Source: Actinoplanes auranticolor
GTDB lineage: Bacteria; Actinomycetota; Actinomycetes; Mycobacteriales; Micromonosporaceae
NCBI RefSeq assembly: GCF_018332655.1
Contig: NZ_BOQL01000018.1
Coordinates: forward strand, 372,001-436,000
Reading direction: 5' to 3'
DNA: 64,000 bases
Of the stretch, positions 1 to 8,487 are shown piece after piece (positions within the stretch are counted from its first letter, which is position 1; each line of letters begins with the position of its first letter). Both the position numbers and the translations under genes were made by a program. The notes beneath the pieces are model-generated. The model searched no databases and was not told the DNA's origin. It saw nothing but the letters and a program-made list of their open reading frames with translations.

Positions 1-2
1 AC

Positions 3-1127
3 CCGGTGGTCACCGGCAACGGCGACCGGCTGCGCTTCGAATCCTTCTCCGGCTGTTGCGGGGTGTACGCACGACTGGACGTGCTTCGCGACGGCCTCGA
101 CGGCGGCGACATCGGGCACGGCACGACCAACGTCGACGTCAACGACCCCCTTCGTCTCGCGCTGTCGCGGATCGCCGCCAGCGATCCGCTGCATCTGCGG
201 GTCGGCCCGGATGAACTCGCCGTCACCACACTCGACGGTCCGCTGGTCGAGAAGAAGGTGCCGCTGCCTCAGCGCTGGCTGCGCGGTTTCGCGGAGGCGC
301 AGGTGATCGCGTCGGCGTTCGAGCTACGGGCCGAGGTGCCGGGCGGCGACGCCGTGCGATTCCTGCGGTCCCTGCCGACCCGCGGCCGGGTTGCCGACCT
401 CTGGGTGGTGCCCGCCGGGCGGACCCTGCGGACCACGTCTCGTCCGGCCCCGGGCGCCGTCTGCCTTCCCGGGCCGGCCCGGTTGGCGGCGCTGGAACGG
501 GTGCTGCGGCACGCTCGCGCTCTGCGGCTGTACGGCCCGGCGGTCACCAGCGGCAGCGCGCCCGTGGCCGGCGCCTGGGAGGTGGCGCTTCCGGGTATGC
601 GGCTGACGGTGATGCTCTCACCGCAGGTCTCGCGGGGCTTCTCCGGCGAGGGCTCGGTGCTGGAGTCCCTGGCCACCCCCGAGGCGGAAACCGATGCCGA
701 CCTGATTTCCGTGCTGCTCGCCTGGGAGCCGCGGATCGACGTGGGTGATCTCGCCGTCCAGGCCGGGTTGACGACGGAACGGGTTCGTGCAGCGCTGGCC
801 CAGCTGGGCACCGCGGGCCGGGTCGGATATGACGCTGCGGAGGCCGCGTACTTCCATCGCGAGCTGCCGTACCGTGTCGGCCGGACGGAGCTGCACAATC
901 CGCGACTGCGCGACGCCCGGGCCCTGGTGGGTGCGGGTGCCGTGACGGTGGACGGCGACACCGCGACGGTGCGCTCGCGCGACAGCGTCTATCTCGTCAA
1001 TCTCAGCGGCAAGGTGATGGGCTGCACCTGCGCCTGGTGGGCCGGACACCGTGGCGGGCGCGGCCCATGCAAACACGTGCTGGCGGTACGGATGACGATC
1101 CGAGGAGACGCGACCGATGACTGCTGA
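3..1127 (+). CDS. SWIM zinc-finger protein (5' end outside window)
   Basis: The frame is open to the left edge, so the true start is probably upstream; the first start codon inside the window is GTG at 6. The C-terminus carries a SWIM-type zinc motif: Cys340, Cys342, Cys355 and His357 (numbered from GTG 6), the CxCx(n)CxH spacing of the family. SWIM domains bind zinc and mediate DNA or protein contacts. The rest has no motif I recognise. It overlaps the next gene by 11 bp (1117-1127), so the two are translationally coupled. From general knowledge, SWIM proteins in actinomycetes often sit with DUF6493, MoxR-ATPase and VWA genes; only the DUF6493-like partner is visible here. The role is unknown. 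Confidence 0.8.
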   Translation, partial: PVVTGNGDRLRFESFSGCCGVYARLDVLRDGLDGGDIGHGTTNVDVNDPLRLALSRIAASDPLHLRVGPDELAVTTLDGPLVEKKVPLPQRWLRGFAEAQVIASAFELRAEVPGGDAVRFLRSLPTRGRVADLWVVPAGRTLRTTSRPAPGAVCLPGPARLAALERVLRHARALRLYGPAVTSGSAPVAGAWEVALPGMRLTVMLSPQVSRGFSGEGSVLESLATPEAETDADLISVLLAWEPRIDVGDLAVQAGLTTERVRAALAQLGTAGRVGYDAAEAAYFHRELPYRVGRTELHNPRLRDARALVGAGAVTVDGDTATVRSRDSVYLVNLSGKVMGCTCAWWAGHRGGRGPCKHVLAVRMTIRGDATDDC

Positions 1128-3759
1128 ACGCATGGATTACCACGAGGCTCTGCTCGACGCCGTTCGAGCCGGCGACCTGGATCTGACCGGCACCCTGGCC
1201 CGGAAGCTCCACGACGCGGACCGGAAGAAGATCCTGGCCGCAATCCGGAAGTTCGTCAGCGCGCTCCCGCCCGACCAGGCCGGATCACCGGCCTTCACCG
1301 CCGCCGAACTGGCCGGCCTCGCCGGCCAGGCCACGCCGGCCGCGGCGACCCAATGGCTGGTCGCGATGGGGCGCCGGCGGCAGCGCCACTCCTGGTACAG
1401 CCTCATGCCGGCGGAATCGCTGGACGTGTTGTCCGGGCGCGACCCGGCGTGGCTCGGCGAGCTGGCGCACCTGCTCGCTGCCGAGCTGGACAAGGGGAAG
1501 GGATTCGGCGGCGGTCAGCGTCCGATCAATCACCTGATCCGCCCGCTGATCCGGATGTCCGGCTGCGCGACGCCCACCAACCCCGGTTACGCGGCGCTGT
1601 GGATGGTCAACTCCGGCGGGCTGGGTGACCTGCGCGCCGCCCCCGAGACCGCGACCTTGCTACCGATCGCGCTGGAGATGGAGGGCGCGGGGGCGTACAT
1701 CGAAGGGCACGACAAGGGGTACGTGGAAGGGGCGGAGAAACACGGCAGCAAGGATCCGGCCAACCCTTCCCTGCCCTGGAAGGAAAAGCTGGTGCGACTC
1801 ACCGAATCCGGTGAGCTCGGTCGCGCGGTGCTGATCGACCTGTGTGTCGGTCGTCTGCTCCGCGGCGGTAGACCGTACGAGGTGCGCTGTTTCCGCTCTC
1901 TCCTGGAAAGCCTGCGGCTCACCGACGACGATATCGCGACCCGGGCAACCGATTGGGCGCGGCTCGCCGCGGACGCGGACGCCCCGACCGCGAGCGCAGC
2001 AATGGGATTCCTGCGCCGGATGGTGGACGCCGAACGGCCGGTGGACGGCGATCTGCTCGCCGACGCCTCGCGCGACATTCTGGCGCGGCCGGAGAAGGCT
2101 CTGGTGCGCACGCATCTCGTCCTGCTCGGCCGGGCTCTCGACCAGGACGGGTACCCGCCGTCCGAGCTGCTGCCGGCGGTGGCCGTGGCGTTCGGTCACG
2201 AGGACGGCGCGGTGCAGGAACAGGCGTGGAAGATCGTCGCGAGACACCTTGCCGCCGTGGACGCCGCAGCGCGTACCCGGATCGTGGAAGCCGTCCCGGC
2301 ACTGACTCCGGACCTGCGTGACAAGGTGACCGCCGATCTGGGCGTCGCCGAGCCGGCGGACGAACCCTACCGCGAGACGCTGCCACCGATCTCGTCGCCG
2401 GTACGCGCCGCTGCCACGCCGCTGACGGTGGCGGAGGTGGTGCAGGGTGTCGTCGCCGAATGCGCCGCCGATTCACCCGACGCTGCCGCGTGGACCGAGG
2501 ACTCCGAACGCATTCTGGATGGGCTGGTCCGGGTCGCGCACCGGGACCGGGCAGCGTTGACCGAGGCGCTGGGCACCCTCACCTACCCCTACGACTGGAC
2601 GGCCCAGGACGAACCGCCCGGCGCCGGCGTGGCCCTCGTGGCGAAGGTCCTCGTCGGCAAGGTCGGAATCGACGAGCTCCCGGCCCTGCCCAGAAGGCTG
2701 ACCGATCCCCCGTACCGTGCCATGGACGGCGAGACCATCATCCGCGGCGTCTGGCAGATGCGGACGTGGGAGGTCGCGCGGCGGATCACGACCGACATGC
2801 CGCCGTTCCTGCTCGCCACTCCGTCCTGGAGCACGGGCGCCGTGGACGCCGACGTCCTGGTGGACCGGCTCGCGGCATACGCCCGGCTGAATCTGCCGGC
2901 CGGGTCCGCGGATTTCGACCAGGCGTTGTTGCGGGTGCGGATCCCGCAGGGGCCGGATCGCGAGCAGTTCGTGGCCGCCGCTGCGGGTCTCGGCACACCG
3001 GAGGGCGCCAGGCTCGCGGATTGGTTCTCGGGTGAGGGCCTGCAGCCGGTCGAGGAGGACGACCGGCTGGTCCTGCCCGTCGTCCGGGAAACGTTCACCG
3101 ACCCGTTCCGGCGGCTCGGCGACAAACTCGGCTGGTCGTACGATGCGCTCGAGCTGCCACGATGGGTCTCGACGCTACCGTTGCTCCGCGGATACGTCGC
3201 GGCGCAGTCGCTGTGGCGCGGCGCCTGCTCCCACCACGGCGAGGGCGGCCAGTGGGCCGGTGACCTGCCATTGCTCGTTCAGGCCGACGGTTCGATCGGG
3301 CCGTGCATCGAGGCAGTCGTCGCTGAGGGCCTGGCCAGAGCGGGCGAGGCGGCCCGGCCGGGCGTGGTCGAGGGTCTGCTGCAGCTCGTGGCGCGCGGCG
3401 AACTGGACACCGTTCGCTGCGGCGCGCATCTCAGCCAGGTGAACGTGCCGAGACTCCGACCCTTCACACCGCCCGAGGTGCTGGACGTCCTGAGCGAGGT
3501 GGCGCGCACCGGCGCGTACGCAACGGTCTGGGGCATCCTGCTCGGGGCCCTGCCGGGTCTACTGCCCGAGGGCCGGCGTCCGCGCCAGCTCGGCGCGCTG
3601 CTGTCGCTGGCCGTCGAGTGCGCCAGCCGCTGCGGCGAGACCGGGTCGATCACCGGCCTGGACGCCGTCGCCGACAGCAAGGGCAGTTCGCAGACCATCA
3701 AGCAGGCTCGTCGCCTGCGCGACTACCTCACCCGCGCCGCCGAGCGGGTGAGCAGTTAG
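1117..3759 (+). CDS. large DUF6493-like helical-repeat protein
   Basis: An 880-residue protein starting ATG 1117 inside the end of the SWIM gene. It has no signal peptide or membrane segment and is rich in Ala/Leu/Arg helices spread over its length, which suggests a helical-repeat scaffold. From memory its composition, length and position next to a SWIM gene match proteins labelled DUF6493, but I cannot run the profile. No catalytic motif is evident. The pair probably belongs to a larger module extending left of the window (MoxR/VWA type by analogy). Gene call is firm, family label is tentative. Confidence 0.75.
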   Translation: MTAERMDYHEALLDAVRAGDLDLTGTLARKLHDADRKKILAAIRKFVSALPPDQAGSPAFTAAELAGLAGQATPAAATQWLVAMGRRRQRHSWYSLMPAESLDVLSGRDPAWLGELAHLLAAELDKGKGFGGGQRPINHLIRPLIRMSGCATPTNPGYAALWMVNSGGLGDLRAAPETATLLPIALEMEGAGAYIEGHDKGYVEGAEKHGSKDPANPSLPWKEKLVRLTESGELGRAVLIDLCVGRLLRGGRPYEVRCFRSLLESLRLTDDDIATRATDWARLAADADAPTASAAMGFLRRMVDAERPVDGDLLADASRDILARPEKALVRTHLVLLGRALDQDGYPPSELLPAVAVAFGHEDGAVQEQAWKIVARHLAAVDAAARTRIVEAVPALTPDLRDKVTADLGVAEPADEPYRETLPPISSPVRAAATPLTVAEVVQGVVAECAADSPDAAAWTEDSERILDGLVRVAHRDRAALTEALGTLTYPYDWTAQDEPPGAGVALVAKVLVGKVGIDELPALPRRLTDPPYRAMDGETIIRGVWQMRTWEVARRITTDMPPFLLATPSWSTGAVDADVLVDRLAAYARLNLPAGSADFDQALLRVRIPQGPDREQFVAAAAGLGTPEGARLADWFSGEGLQPVEEDDRLVLPVVRETFTDPFRRLGDKLGWSYDALELPRWVSTLPLLRGYVAAQSLWRGACSHHGEGGQWAGDLPLLVQADGSIGPCIEAVVAEGLARAGEAARPGVVEGLLQLVARGELDTVRCGAHLSQVNVPRLRPFTPPEVLDVLSEVARTGAYATVWGILLGALPGLLPEGRRPRQLGALLSLAVECASRCGETGSITGLDAVADSKGSSQTIKQARRLRDYLTRAAERVSS

Positions 3760-3774
3760 CTCGAGCTTCAACCG

Positions 3775-3996
3775 GTGCGGCGGGCCGGGCTGTTGCGGGG
3801 CAACGCAGCCGCGCGGGAACGCGGCGCGATCCGCGACCGGCTGCGGCTGGTCGCCGCGGCCTGCCTGGCCCAGGCCGACGTCATGGAGACCGACGACATC
3901 CACGAGCAGGTCCACCAGGCCACCCGGCGGCCGGACGACGTGCGGGAGCTCGTGGGGCCCCCGGTCCTGCGGCGCCTGTCCGTCGACGACGACTGA
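3775..3996 (+). CDS. short hypothetical ORF
   Basis: A 73-codon frame from GTG 3775, in the same reading frame as the 880-residue gene and beginning just after its TAG stop. It is hydrophilic and acidic at the end, with a plausible helical segment (DRLRLVAAACLAQADVMETD). There is no clear ribosome-binding site. It could be a small gene, or an old tail or remnant of another gene. No family recognised. The remaining bases up to 4116 hold no other convincing gene. Confidence 0.3.
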   Translation: MRRAGLLRGNAAARERGAIRDRLRLVAAACLAQADVMETDDIHEQVHQATRRPDDVRELVGPPVLRRLSVDDD

Positions 3997-4116
3997 TGGT
4001 AGTAGGACGGCAACGGGATGTTCACACCGTGCCGGTCGCACAACACACTGAACTCCATCGATATTTGGTGCGACGCCGGCGGTCGGCCGGCGGCGCCACC
4101 TCGCGATCGGAGCGGT

Positions 4117-4752
4117 ATGAAGCGAGCGCTGCACTGGACCGTCACCCTTGCCGTCGCCACCCTGACCGGCAGCCTGCTCAGCGGCCCGGCACTGGCCACC
4201 CCGACAGGCATCCCGTCCAAGACCACTGCCCAATCGCAGCTGAACGGACTCAGCGTCGCCGCCCAGGGCAGCATGAGCGGCTACTCCCGGGACCTGTTCC
4301 CGCACTGGATCACCATCAGCGGCAGCTGCAACACCCGCGAGAACGTCCTCAAACGCGACGGCTCCGCTGTGGCCACCGACAGCGCCTGCGCCGCGACCTC
4401 AGGACGCTGGTATTCGCCGTATGACGGCGCCACCTGGACCGCCGCCTCGGACGTCGACATCGACCACGTCGTGCCGCTCGCCGAGGCGTGGCGCTCCGGA
4501 GCCGGCTCCTGGACCACCAGCCGGCGGCAGAGCTTCGCCAACGACCTCACCCGGCCGCAGCTGATCGCCGTCACCGACAACGTGAACCAGGCCAAGGGCG
4601 ACCAGGACCCGTCGACCTGGCAACCGTCGATCACTTCCTACCGGTGCACGTACGCCAAGATGTGGATCGCCGTGAAGGCGTCCTGGGCGCTCACCTTGCA
4701 GGCCTCGGAGAAGACGGCCCTGCAGACGATGCTCAACACCTGCGCGTCCTGA
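4117..4752 (+). CDS. secreted HNH endonuclease (DUF1524/GmrSD C-terminal type)
   Basis: A 211-residue protein with an N-terminal signal peptide (basic start MKR, hydrophobic core, cleavage expected after ALA). The catalytic part carries DIDHVVPLAEAW, the D-x-D-H core of the DUF1524 HNH fold, followed by a conserved Asn and KGDQDPSTW that complete the metal-binding helix. Two cysteine pairs fit an exported disulfide-bonded nuclease. The start ATG 4117 is chosen because it gives the signal peptide and has GGAG at 4109-4112; an upstream in-frame start would add about 33 residues with no signal. Family members degrade DNA outside the cell. It is a single gene, convergent with the Ntn hydrolase gene. 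Confidence 0.85.
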   Translation: MKRALHWTVTLAVATLTGSLLSGPALATPTGIPSKTTAQSQLNGLSVAAQGSMSGYSRDLFPHWITISGSCNTRENVLKRDGSAVATDSACAATSGRWYSPYDGATWTAASDVDIDHVVPLAEAWRSGAGSWTTSRRQSFANDLTRPQLIAVTDNVNQAKGDQDPSTWQPSITSYRCTYAKMWIAVKASWALTLQASEKTALQTMLNTCAS

Positions 4753-4767
4753 ACCGGTAGCTCGTGG

Positions 4768-4802
4768 CGCCCTTCACGTGGACTGCACCACCGTGAAGGG
4801 CG
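4768..4802. terminator. bidirectional hairpin between convergent genes
   Basis: Perfect 11-bp inverted repeat: CGCCCTTCACG at 4768-4778 and CGTGAAGGGCG at 4792-4802, with a 13-nt loop. It lies at the meeting point of the HNH gene and the minus-strand Ntn-hydrolase gene, overlapping the last codons of the latter. There is no T-run, as is common in actinomycete terminators. Confidence 0.7.
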
Positions 4803-5313
4803 GCCGCACTCCCTCGGTGAGCTCGGCCGCGGCCTCCAACGCCAGCACCGCCCGTTCCCGGCTGCCGATGGGCGACTTCGCGGTCGAGTGCAGCGATCCC
4901 AGGGCGACGAGGTAGCCGGACCCCACCGCGGCATAACCCGCGATCGTGTGCCCGACCTGATAGTCGTCGCCGACGACGTAGAGGCGGCCGTGAATGCCGA
5001 CGAGAAACTGCCCACCCTGCTCCTGGCCGTCCTCGGTGCGCGCGTAGCCGCCCGTGGAGAGACACTCGCGGACGGCATCGATGAACGTGGTCACCATGAA
5101 CCGGTCGACGTCCCAGGTGTCGGGCTCGCCGACGTGCAGCGAATAGCGCAGGAGCTGGCCCATCCGATAGCTGGTCGTGAAGCCCATCAGGTACGGCCCC
5201 ACCTGGAACACCTTGGAATCCGACCGGACCGCGACATGCCATCCGTCGCTGCCGGCCGAGTCGCCGCCGATAGTGAGGGTCCGCCCGTCCGTGATCCCGA
5301 CAATGCACGTCAT
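4774..5313 (-). CDS. proteasome-like Ntn hydrolase
   Basis: A 179-residue protein of the proteasome beta-subunit/HslV fold. The ATG at 5313 is preceded by GGAAAG and puts Thr directly after Met. Once Met is removed, Thr1, Asp17 and Lys33 fall at exactly the positions of the proteasome beta catalytic residues (MTCIVGI..., GGDSAG, SDSKVF). A longer form beginning six codons upstream would bury the nucleophile, so it is rejected. A Gly-rich GSGYLVALGSLHST segment matches the conserved C-terminal half of the fold. No alpha-subunit or partner gene is nearby. It is probably a self-assembling threonine peptidase or amidohydrolase; the substrate is unknown. Confidence 0.8.
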   Translation of the reverse strand: MTCIVGITDGRTLTIGGDSAGSDGWHVAVRSDSKVFQVGPYLMGFTTSYRMGQLLRYSLHVGEPDTWDVDRFMVTTFIDAVRECLSTGGYARTEDGQEQGGQFLVGIHGRLYVVGDDYQVGHTIAGYAAVGSGYLVALGSLHSTAKSPIGSRERAVLALEAAAELTEGVRPPFTVVQST

Positions 5314-5368
5314 GGAGTCACTTTCCATCAACCCGCGGACGTCCTCAACGGGACGACGCCGGCGGCAG

Positions 5369-7039
5369 CTATCCGGCCGCGTCGACAGCCGCGCGTTGCG
5401 CCCGCACCGCCGACCAGAACGACTCGTCCGGCGGCTCCGGCGCGAAGAGCCACATCAGATCCTGGTACGTGGGGTCGCCGGCGATGGTCTGCGCCTCGGC
5501 GTACGGAACGCCATCGACGATGTGGTACCAGTGGTAGCCGTGCGGGGCCAGCGCCTCCATCAGGCGGTCCTCGCCGCGCCCACGCAGCACCTCGCAGAGC
5601 ACCCAGGGCCGATGCTCGCGCAGGGTTTCCGCGGCGCCGAAGAGAACATCCGGCTCGGTGCTCTCGGTATCGACCTTGAGGACGGCCGGGATGATCCCGT
5701 TCCTCTTCACGTACTCGTCCAGGGTCTCGACCTCGACCTCGATCTGCCGCGAGGATTTGCGGAAGCCGGCCGCCAGCGAGTTGGAGGAGTCCGAGGTGTC
5801 CGACAGATAGAAGGTGGCCGTGCCGGCGTGGTCGCTCAGGGCGATGCGCTCGACGCGGATCTTCAGACCGTTGTCGGCGGCGACCCGCTCGGCCACCTCC
5901 GCGAGCGTCGGAAACGGCTCGAACGCCACCACGTCCCGGTCGGACACGGCCGCGGCCAGGGCGGCGTACAGCCCGACGTTGGCCCCGATGTCGAACACCG
6001 CGCCCGGCCCGGTCGTCCCGATGGTGGCCAGGAAGCACGGGATCGAGGACGACTCGTAGTCGGCCAGTCCGTGCTCCTGGAGCTTGCGCGGCACCAGCAA
6101 CTCGACCGGCGCCGTCATCGTCACCGCACGCGCCGGAATGCCCGGCACCGGGATGGACACCACCCGGTCGGTGACCTTGTCCTGGACGACCACCGGCGCC
6201 GGCTTCGGGAGCGGGGCGGGAACGGTTCTGGCCCGGGCACCACGATCCCGCCAGATGTTCGCCACGGTCATCGGCAGAGCCACCATGCCCTTGCCCGGGT
6301 GCCGCACGCCGTCGACGAGCGACTTTCCCAGCCGGAACGACGCCGACGCCTCCAGCGCCGCGCTCCGCTTGCGGGCCTTGGCCAGTTGCCTGGTCCGGAC
6401 CTGCACCTCTGTCCGCGCCTCGGCGGTGTCGTCACGCGCGGCGGCCAGCTCCGCCGTCAGCCGGGTGACCTGCTCCTCGAGCATCCGCACCTGCCCACGC
6501 AGCGGTTCGACGGCCAGCTCGCCCAGCAGCGGCTGATTCGCCACCCACAACTGCGCCGTCAGCGGGCCGTCCGGCAAGGGCGCCGGCTCACCGGCCGGAG
6601 CACTGGACAACTGCGCCGTACGCGGCTGGATCGTCTCCACTCGCTCGGCGAGCAGGGCGACATGCATGCCGTACCGCTCGGTCGAGCTCAGGGACACCGC
6701 ATCGGTCAGCTGGCAGTGCCCGTCGGCCAGCGTCTGCAGCACCACGGGCACGGGGAGGGTCTCAGCCGGCCACCCGGTCAGAATCAGTACGGTGGCGCCG
6801 ACCGGCGCTGCGCTCAGCTTCCGCGCGAGCTCGGCGGGCGGCGTGTGGGTGCCCGCTTCCGGGCCCAGCATGCAGACCACCAGAGTGCCGGCCCCGCCGC
6901 CGCCCCACTCGGTCGAGGCGGCCGAGAACGGCACATCGTCCGGAACCATCAGATGACGGCGCAGATCCTGTTTGCCCGCAGAGGCGTCGACGACCCTCTC
7001 CACGTCTTTGACCAGGGATAACAGGTTGCGCACAAGCAT
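5369..7039 (-). CDS. FkbM-family methyltransferase with N-terminal extension and coiled coil
   Basis: A 556-residue protein. The C-terminal third is an FkbM SAM-dependent O-methyltransferase: VFDIGANVGLYAALAA is motif I, VAFEPFP follows, then VLKVDTESTEPDVLFG and WVLCEVLRG. A central coiled coil (LEEQVTRLTAELAAARDD and on) ends in SASFRLGKSLVDGV, a hinge typical of actinomycete surface-glycan enzymes. The first about 190 residues resemble a degenerate Rossmann or methyltransferase-like fold. Start ATG 7039 has GAGAGGA upstream. FkbM enzymes methylate sugar or polyketide hydroxyls; the substrate cannot be read here because the gene is not in a biosynthetic cluster. Confidence 0.85.
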   Translation of the reverse strand: MLVRNLLSLVKDVERVVDASAGKQDLRRHLMVPDDVPFSAASTEWGGGGAGTLVVCMLGPEAGTHTPPAELARKLSAAPVGATVLILTGWPAETLPVPVVLQTLADGHCQLTDAVSLSSTERYGMHVALLAERVETIQPRTAQLSSAPAGEPAPLPDGPLTAQLWVANQPLLGELAVEPLRGQVRMLEEQVTRLTAELAAARDDTAEARTEVQVRTRQLAKARKRSAALEASASFRLGKSLVDGVRHPGKGMVALPMTVANIWRDRGARARTVPAPLPKPAPVVVQDKVTDRVVSIPVPGIPARAVTMTAPVELLVPRKLQEHGLADYESSSIPCFLATIGTTGPGAVFDIGANVGLYAALAAAVSDRDVVAFEPFPTLAEVAERVAADNGLKIRVERIALSDHAGTATFYLSDTSDSSNSLAAGFRKSSRQIEVEVETLDEYVKRNGIIPAVLKVDTESTEPDVLFGAAETLREHRPWVLCEVLRGRGEDRLMEALAPHGYHWYHIVDGVPYAEAQTIAGDPTYQDLMWLFAPEPPDESFWSAVRAQRAAVDAAG

Positions 7040-7266
7040 CGGAGCCGTTCCTCTCTTCGGCGGCGGGCATACGTTCGGGCCTCGCCCGGGTTGGTCCTGT
7101 GAAGTACCCGTCCGGGCCGGATGCCGGAGAGGTTTATGCCGCCAGACGATGGGCGACGATACCAAACAAGTTTCGGACGGTATCTACTGGCTATACACAT
7201 TCATACCTTTTGCCGTAATGACTCGTGCCGGCCACTAGTGCCCGCGTTCCTCGCAAGGAGATTCCG

Positions 7267-7659
7267 ATGAGTGCCACTGACCTGCGCAAGGTCTACCTCG
7301 ACTACCTCCGGGCAGCCAACGCCCGCGAGCTGCACCGGATGGCCGAGTTCGCCCACGACACCATCGTCTTCAACGGCGAACCGGTCTCCCGCGACGACTA
7401 CGTCGCCGCGATGCAGCAGGCCATCGACTCGGTGCCGGACCTCGTCTGGCACCTCGAGGACCTGATCATCGAGGGCAACCGGGTGGCGGTCCGGCTGACC
7501 GACACCGGCACCCCGGTGAAGGAATGGCTCGGACTCCAGCCCACCGGCCGCGACGTCACCTTCACCGAGTACGCCTTCTACCACTTCCGCGACGGCCGCT
7601 TCGAGCACATGTGGTACCTGCTCGACACCCGGACCATCGAGAAGCAACTGACAGCGTGA
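7267..7659 (+). CDS. NTF2-like/SnoaL-like protein
   Basis: A 130-residue protein starting ATG 7267, seven bases after AAGGAG. It has the SnoaL/ester-cyclase fold pattern: an N-terminal helical part, then beta-strands with GLQPTGRDVTFTEYAFYHF and a C-terminal aromatic strand (RFEHMWYLLDT). Such proteins bind small hydrophobic ligands, and some are cyclases or isomerases. It stands alone and converges on the next gene. The 7040-7266 space is AT-richer than its surroundings and probably holds promoters for this gene and the divergent FkbM gene, but I cannot place them with confidence. Confidence 0.8.
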   Translation: MSATDLRKVYLDYLRAANARELHRMAEFAHDTIVFNGEPVSRDDYVAAMQQAIDSVPDLVWHLEDLIIEGNRVAVRLTDTGTPVKEWLGLQPTGRDVTFTEYAFYHFRDGRFEHMWYLLDTRTIEKQLTA

Positions 7660-7668
7660 CCGCCCGGG

Positions 7669-8322
7669 TCAGCTCGCCACCGGGTCCAGCCAGCGGTTGT
7701 ACCGCAGGCGCAGGGCGCGCTCGGTGCTGCCCACCACGGCGCTGATCGTGAGCGCGACGGTGAGCCATCCCGGCACCTCGATCGGTGACTCGAAGACTCC
7801 GAACCGGTCGGCCAGCGGAGGGATCCGGGAGATCGCTTCCAGAGTCTGCGGGAGGACGAAGAGCAGCGGGACGACGACCAGGATCAGGGAGAGCAAGCCG
7901 ATCCAGCGGCTGAGCGCGGGGTGCTCGCGATCGAGGCGGGCCCGGCGTCCCTCGGCGGAGCGGGGGTCCGGGACGAGTTGCTGCGCGATCCGGCCGGCCG
8001 TGACGAAGTGGCATCGCCGGATACCGAACGCCGACGTCTCCACCTCGATCTCGCCACCCTCGATCGGGAAGACGGCGGGGAGCCTGGCCCGGGCGTAGCG
8101 CATTCCGTCGCGGTACAGGTGGGCCTCGGTGTCGCCGTTCGCATCGCTCTTCAGGTGGTTCACGTCGACGGCATAGACCACCGGCCGGCCCGAACTGCCG
8201 TCCACGAGCAGGTAGAACACCGATCGCGTCAGCAGCTGCCACCAGCGGAACCGCTTCAGCACGCGCCCGTCACCGGGCCTGATCCGCTGGATGGCTCGGC
8301 GCCTCCGCCATTCGTCGAACAT
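7669..8322 (-). CDS. membrane protein of unknown function (MerR-type promoter)
   Basis: A 217-residue protein. The first about 135 residues are soluble and basic at the start (MFDEWRRRRAIQRIR), with strand-rich sequence. A hydrophobic segment (LSLILVVVPLLFVLPQTL) is followed by a second one near the C-terminus (WLTVALTISAVVG), giving two membrane passes. No family recognised. It is transcribed from its own copy of the MerR-style promoter at 8367-8397, divergently from the tripeptidyl aminopeptidase, with an untranslated leader of roughly 35-40 nt. It is therefore likely a member of the same regulon as the peptidase and the ABC exporter at 19.5 kb. Confidence 0.75.
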   Translation of the reverse strand: MFDEWRRRRAIQRIRPGDGRVLKRFRWWQLLTRSVFYLLVDGSSGRPVVYAVDVNHLKSDANGDTEAHLYRDGMRYARARLPAVFPIEGGEIEVETSAFGIRRCHFVTAGRIAQQLVPDPRSAEGRRARLDREHPALSRWIGLLSLILVVVPLLFVLPQTLEAISRIPPLADRFGVFESPIEVPGWLTVALTISAVVGSTERALRLRYNRWLDPVAS

Positions 8323-8366
8323 CTGCCTGCCCCGCTTTCTTCAGGCTGACCGGCCTGCGGGTCCCG

Positions 8367-8397
8367 AGTGCAGCCTGTGTTGCCGGAACACAGTCAA
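8367..8397 (-). promoter_or_regulatory. MerR-type promoter/operator, copy 1
   Basis: Read on the minus strand: -35 TTGACT (8397-8392), a 19-bp spacer holding the palindrome GTGTTCCGGCAACAC, and -10 TGCACT (8372-8367). The over-long 19-bp spacer centred on a palindrome is the hallmark of MerR-activated promoters. It drives the 217-residue membrane protein. Its -35 is 20 bp from the -35 of the divergent copy 2. Confidence 0.75.
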
Positions 8398-8417
8398 GAC
8401 GGTGCCCGGGCCGGGCG

Positions 8418-8448
8418 TTGACTGTGTGCCGAGGACATGGTGTCGCAT
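8418..8448 (+). promoter_or_regulatory. MerR-type promoter/operator, copy 2
   Basis: -35 TTGACT (8418-8423), 19-bp spacer with GTGT...ACAT palindrome arms, -10 TCGCAT (8443-8448). It precedes the tripeptidyl aminopeptidase start by 39 bp. The run TTGACTGTGTGCCGAGGACA is identical to the copy at 19482. Confidence 0.78.
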
Positions 8449-8487
8449 GGATCGGCCCGCGAAGAGGACGAGCGATGGAGGCTGGAC

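Noticed and set aside
5177..7021. A 614-codon plus-strand frame opposite the FkbM gene
   Set aside because: Arg/Gly/His-rich composition with no motifs; the minus strand has a complete methyltransferase with a ribosome-binding site.
5369..7039. FkbM gene as part of a natural-product cluster
   Set aside because: No polyketide, peptide or glycosyltransferase genes are nearby.
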